In this document: positions 7,413-9,330 of the stretch, one piece after another | Layout: each line of letters starts with the position of its first letter | How positions within the stretch are numbered: position 1 is the first letter of the stretch | From: Candidatus Fischerbacteria bacterium RBG_13_37_8 | Lineage (GTDB): Bacteria; Acidobacteriota; HRBIN11; MFGW01 | DNA: 9,330 nt | Direction of reading: 5' to 3' | Assembly: GCA_001780385.1 (NCBI GenBank) | Contig: MFGW01000181.1 | Coordinates: 3,826 to 13,155 of the forward strand | The notes under the pieces: generated by a model | Told to the model about the DNA's origin: nothing | Database searches by the model: none | The model's input: only the letters and a program-made list of their open reading frames with translations | Made by a program: the position numbers and the translations under genes

Positions 7413-7715
7413 GTGGCTAAATTACAAATAAAAAGTATATCATTCAATTGTTACGAAGAGGGCTATATTCTCTATAGCTTTGAGCTTGCATTAGAAGATC
7501 CAGAAAATATATTGAAATGGTTGGATTGCTCTCTTGAATATGATAAAGCAACTGATTCAATAAAATGGCGCAAAAGAATTGAATTGCCCGTGAATTATAA
7601 TATTGATGCAATTTTGAAGATAGAAGAGGAAATAAAAACTATAATCCTGAAATTCGCAAAACACTGCAAATCCATCAGCAATAGTACTAAAAAAATGAAA
7701 TACTTGTCTTTTTAA
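7413..7715 (+). CDS. Small hypothetical protein, GTG start
   Basis: An open frame of 100 codons plus stop begins 28 bp after the deiminase stop. The only usable start is GTG at 7413; an in-frame stop at 7386 excludes a longer form, and no strong ribosome binding site precedes it. The sequence looks protein-like: beta-type segments with aromatic residues (Y-I-L-Y-S-F-E-L at about 18-25), a W-rich centre (K-W-L-D; K-W-R-K-R), then a charged helix of about 25 residues (I-L-K-I-E-E-E-I-K-T-I-I) and a basic tail. There is no signal peptide, so it should be cytoplasmic, unlike its neighbours. I recognise no family. Codon use is more A/T-rich than in the deiminase gene. It may be cotranscribed with the deiminase, since no terminator lies between, or be a later insertion; the gene itself is likely but not certain. 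Confidence 0.55.
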   Translation: MAKLQIKSISFNCYEEGYILYSFELALEDPENILKWLDCSLEYDKATDSIKWRKRIELPVNYNIDAILKIEEEIKTIILKFAKHCKSISNSTKKMKYLSF

Positions 7716-7727
7716 ATAGAAAGATAT

Positions 7728-7848
7728 AGGGGCTGTCCAATAAGGGGTCAGGTCTTGCGTTTTGAATTTAATAATCAAAGCCTGTACTCATTCTCCGCGA
7801 ATGAGAAAATTCAAAACGCAAGACCTGACCCCTTATTGGACAGCCCCT
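7728..7848. repeat. Perfect 42-bp inverted repeat with nested hairpin; possible REP/MITE-like element
   Basis: The left arm 7728-7769 (begins AGGGGCTGTCC) is the exact reverse complement of 7807-7848. The 37-nt loop holds a second hairpin, CTCATTC (7787-7793) with GAATGAG (7799-7805), placed so that 17 unpaired bases lie on one side and one on the other. The element occupies almost the whole gap between convergent genes, ending 5 bp from the stop codon of the 7854-8702 gene. A transcript from either side would fold into a very stable stem, so it could end or stabilise both messages, although no clear T-tract follows. The GGGGTCAGGTC segment in each arm is one I associate with palindromes mobilised by REP-associated (IS200-like, Y1) transposases; that is recollection. 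No transposase or target duplication is seen here. Confidence 0.95.
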
Positions 7849-7853
7849 TGAAA

Positions 7854-8702
7854 TTACGGCAGAGGAATATTCTTCAGTGAAATGGGAACCTTGGTCGATT
7901 TTTCATTGAGAGCGATAGTAATCCTCAATTTTGTATTTTTAGGTAATTTCTCGCTTGAATCGAGCATGTACGATTTGCCATTCGACATACCTGATGTCAT
8001 TTGTCCGGTGCTTATTTCTTTTCCTTTATCATCCAGCAGTTTCACATCTAAAATAGCATCAAGTTTACCTGATGCTTCAAAACTTACTGCTTTTTCTGCA
8101 TCATCCGGAGCAAAAAAACTATCCTTTGAATTGACAATCTTTATCGTTATGCCGGCTTGAGTAAGTACCTTGTCTTTAATTGACTGGCCAATTTTCGTTG
8201 GGACAGAAGCGATATCAACATTTGTTGGTTGACTGGCGCTGAGTGTTATAGTTCCATTTATATCGACTTTTTTTGCTGCACGCGATGGAAGTTCTGTTCT
8301 TATTTCAAATTTAAGCTTATCTTCCGTGCCCGTCTTGTCACTCATATACATGCTGTCACGATCTACTACTATTAATTCTTCACCAGGATCATGAAATCCA
8401 CCGGCTTGCTGTTTTATTACCGTTCCTGCATCATCTTTTCCAGCAATTTGCAGCAAACCATATTTTGTAGCTTTTTTTACTTCCACGCCTTGCAATTCCA
8501 CTGTTAAAAGCAGTCCAGGTTTATTCATTGAACTAAATTGAATGTTTGATTCCGGGATTGTTTTGTCTGCAAGCGGATTATTACTGTACCGGGTTTCTGT
8601 AATATTGAGAAGTTTTACTTTAACTTGTGCAGAACATGATGGTGGAATAATAAAAAGTGCAACCATTACTCCGACAACCGTTAGCCATAATGCTTTTATC
8701 AT
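7854..8702 (-). CDS. Exported protein of unknown function with two similar beta-rich halves
   Basis: The product has 282 residues. Residues 1-25 are a signal peptide (hydrophobic 4-19; cut after C-S-A, before Q-V-K-V). Cys23 lies near the cleavage site but its context (P-P-S-C) is a poor lipobox, so a lipoprotein is possible but not favoured. The mature protein is rich in alternating hydrophobic/polar segments and Lys/Asp/Ser/Thr, with no cysteine, typical of beta-sandwich surface or periplasmic proteins. Two halves resemble each other: about 62-156 (L-L-Q-I-A-G-K-D-D-A-G ... K-L-K-F-E-I) and about 184-280 (D-V-K-L-L-D-D-K-G ... K-L-R-I-T-I), suggesting internal duplication. No catalytic motif is apparent and I recognise no family. 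A consensus AGGAGG lies 6 nt before the ATG. It is divergent from the ABC ATPase gene and convergent with the small gene at 7413-7715. Confidence 0.88.
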   Translation of the reverse strand: MIKALWLTVVGVMVALFIIPPSCSAQVKVKLLNITETRYSNNPLADKTIPESNIQFSSMNKPGLLLTVELQGVEVKKATKYGLLQIAGKDDAGTVIKQQAGGFHDPGEELIVVDRDSMYMSDKTGTEDKLKFEIRTELPSRAAKKVDINGTITLSASQPTNVDIASVPTKIGQSIKDKVLTQAGITIKIVNSKDSFFAPDDAEKAVSFEASGKLDAILDVKLLDDKGKEISTGQMTSGMSNGKSYMLDSSEKLPKNTKLRITIALNEKSTKVPISLKNIPLP

Positions 8703-8708
8703 AAATTA

Positions 8709-8714
8709 CCTCCT
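8709..8714 (-). promoter_or_regulatory. Ribosome binding site of the 282-residue exported protein
   Basis: AGGAGG on the minus strand with a 6-nt spacer to the ATG at 8702. It fixes the start and indicates efficient translation. Confidence 0.8.
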
Positions 8715-8724
8715 GTTTAAATAT

Positions 8725-8750
8725 GTTCAAGGTTCAAGGTTTCCTTGAAC
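8725..8750. repeat. Tandem GTTCAAG plus perfect 8-bp hairpin in the leader of the 282-residue gene
   Basis: GTTCAAG occurs twice head to tail (8725-8738), and GTTCAAGG (8732-8739) pairs perfectly with CCTTGAAC (8743-8750) around TTT. The upstream copy GTTCAAG can compete for the same partner strand, giving two alternative stems. It lies about 10 nt from the ribosome binding site on the minus strand, so it would be in the 5' leader of that gene. Confidence 0.7.
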
Positions 8751-8752
8751 TT

Positions 8753-8777
8753 TGCTGTAGGGGCGAACCTTGTGTTC
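8753..8777. repeat. Palindromic intergenic repeat, GGGCGAAC type, truncated copy
   Basis: The first 19 nt match 3325-3343 exactly and the start of the second arm (GTTC) follows after one changed loop base, but the remaining GCCC that closes the stem in the first copy is replaced by TTATG. The hairpin is therefore broken. It sits directly beside the GTTCAAGG hairpin. Confidence 0.75.
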
Positions 8778-8831
8778 TTATGCTTAGTAATAAGCCTGTT
8801 CTTCATCTTAATAAAATATTTTTGCAAAGTC

Positions 8832-8858
8832 AATGAAATGATCTTTTTTTATTTCATT
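8832..8858. promoter_or_regulatory. Operator-like inverted repeat upstream of the ABC transporter gene
   Basis: AATGAAAT (8832-8839) and its exact complement ATTTCATT (8851-8858) are separated by 11 bp, ending 6 bp before the TATAAT box. The arms cover the expected -35 position, where no good -35 hexamer exists. This is the usual place for a dimeric regulator, repressor or activator. The region is AT-rich, so chance is possible. Confidence 0.4.
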
Positions 8859-8864
8859 TTCGTA

Positions 8865-8870
8865 TATAAT
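8865..8870 (+). promoter_or_regulatory. Candidate -10 box of the ABC transporter promoter
   Basis: A perfect TATAAT lies about 20 bp before the GTG start, predicting a short leader of about 13-14 nt. No matching -35 hexamer is seen 16-18 bp upstream (only T-rich sequence), which fits a promoter that needs an activator, or a chance match. Confidence 0.45.
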
Positions 8871-8877
8871 ACTACAT

Positions 8878-8882
8878 AAGGA
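8878..8882 (+). promoter_or_regulatory. Ribosome binding site of the ABC transporter ATPase gene; supports the GTG start
   Basis: AAGGA lies 8 nt before the GTG at 8891. The ATG overlapping it at 8889 is followed at once by a stop (TGA), so GTG is the start. Confidence 0.6.
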
Positions 8883-8890
8883 TTTTTAAT

Positions 8891-9330
8891 GTGACTGCTA
8901 ATGATAAAATTATAGAACTGAAAAGTATTGAATTTTCATACAATGGTTTGAAAGCAATTGATAATATCAGTGTAAATATTAAAGAAGGAGTGTACGGGTT
9001 GCTTGGACCTAATGGTGCAGGGAAGACTACTCTTATCAAAATACTGCTTGGATTTTTAACGCCGGAATTGGGCAGTGGTTCTGTCCTGGGATATGATATT
9101 AGAAGAGAGCGGAAGAATTTGCGAAGATGCGTTGGTTATATGCCGGAAAATGACAGTTCAATTCCGGGAATGGATGCTGATACGCTTACAGCTTATATGG
9201 GGCAGTTGAGTGGGATGCCGCGACAAGAAGCTATTAAAAGAGCACATGAAGTTCTTTATTATGTCGGACTTGAAGAATCACGCTACCGTAAGGTAGAAAC
9301 TTACTCTTCAGGCATGAAACAGCGACTAAG
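8891..9330 (+). CDS. ABC transporter ATP-binding protein, N-terminal part (cut by window edge)
   Basis: The first 146 codons of a gene that continues past the right edge. After a short leader the ATPase domain starts at about residue 7. It shows Walker A at 39-47 (G-P-N-G-A-G-K-T-T), the V-G-Y-M-P-E-N segment at 81-87 where many ABC ATPases have the Q-loop, and the signature motif at 139-145 (S-S-G-M-K-Q-R), after which the window ends, before Walker B. The G-Y-x-P-E form of the Q-loop region is typical of ATPases paired with ABC-2-type membrane proteins (NatA/CcmA-like exporters), so an export role is likelier than uptake; the substrate is unknown. No signal peptide, as expected for a cytoplasmic ATPase. 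It is divergent from the exported-protein gene at 7854-8702 and shares its 188-bp upstream region. The partner permease should lie just to the right. Confidence 0.93.
   Translation, partial: MTANDKIIELKSIEFSYNGLKAIDNISVNIKEGVYGLLGPNGAGKTTLIKILLGFLTPELGSGSVLGYDIRRERKNLRRCVGYMPENDSSIPGMDADTLTAYMGQLSGMPRQEAIKRAHEVLYYVGLEESRYRKVETYSSGMKQRL

Noticed and set aside
7854..8702. Lipoprotein assignment for the 282-residue exported protein
   Set aside because: Cys23 is preceded by P-P-S, which does not fit the lipobox; a signal peptidase I site follows at C-S-A.

Overview
The window looks like chromosomal DNA of a Gram-negative-type, probably uncultured bacterium of moderate G+C (about 40-45% by eye). 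Four of the five proteins with a visible N-terminus from the first 8.7 kb carry Sec-type signal peptides, several ending in an Ala-Gln-like cleavage site. Two are very large secreted enzymes with fibronectin-III/Ig-like tails. Good AGGAGG ribosome binding sites and sigma70-like promoter hexamers argue against Bacteroidota, whose promoters and leaders differ. The cysteine-containing Fn3 tails recall Acidobacteriota/Aminicenantes proteins, but that is recollection, not proof. No tRNA, rRNA, CRISPR array or transposase gene is visible.

Layout. On the minus strand, a KP-43-like secreted subtilase (208-3090) is followed after 28 bp by the start of another exported protein that runs off the left edge. 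A 513-bp divergent intergenic region (3091-3603) holds back-to-back candidate promoters and about 260 bp of stacked palindromic repeats. On the plus strand lies a tight gene pair: an exported M55 D-aminopeptidase-like metallopeptidase (3604-4479) and, 7 bp later, a secreted peptidylarginine-deiminase-like enzyme with a long multi-domain tail (4487-7384). A small unrecognised gene (7413-7715) follows. A perfect 42-bp inverted repeat (7728-7848) fills the gap to a convergent minus-strand gene for an exported protein of unknown function with two similar halves (7854-8702). Finally, the first 146 codons of an ABC transporter ATPase (8891 to the right edge) are divergent from it; the 188-bp spacer holds a hairpin, a truncated palindrome copy and an operator-like inverted repeat next to a TATAAT box.

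How the genes may work together (inference). The subtilase cuts proteins outside the cytoplasm, the M55 enzyme would trim peptides, possibly D-amino-acid-containing ones, and the deiminase would convert peptidyl arginine to citrulline. The deiminase keeps an Arg-x-Arg pair that in Porphyromonas PPAD binds the free C-terminus of the substrate, so it may act on peptide ends made by proteases. This would be an extracellular peptide-processing locus; no experimental link is visible from the sequence alone.
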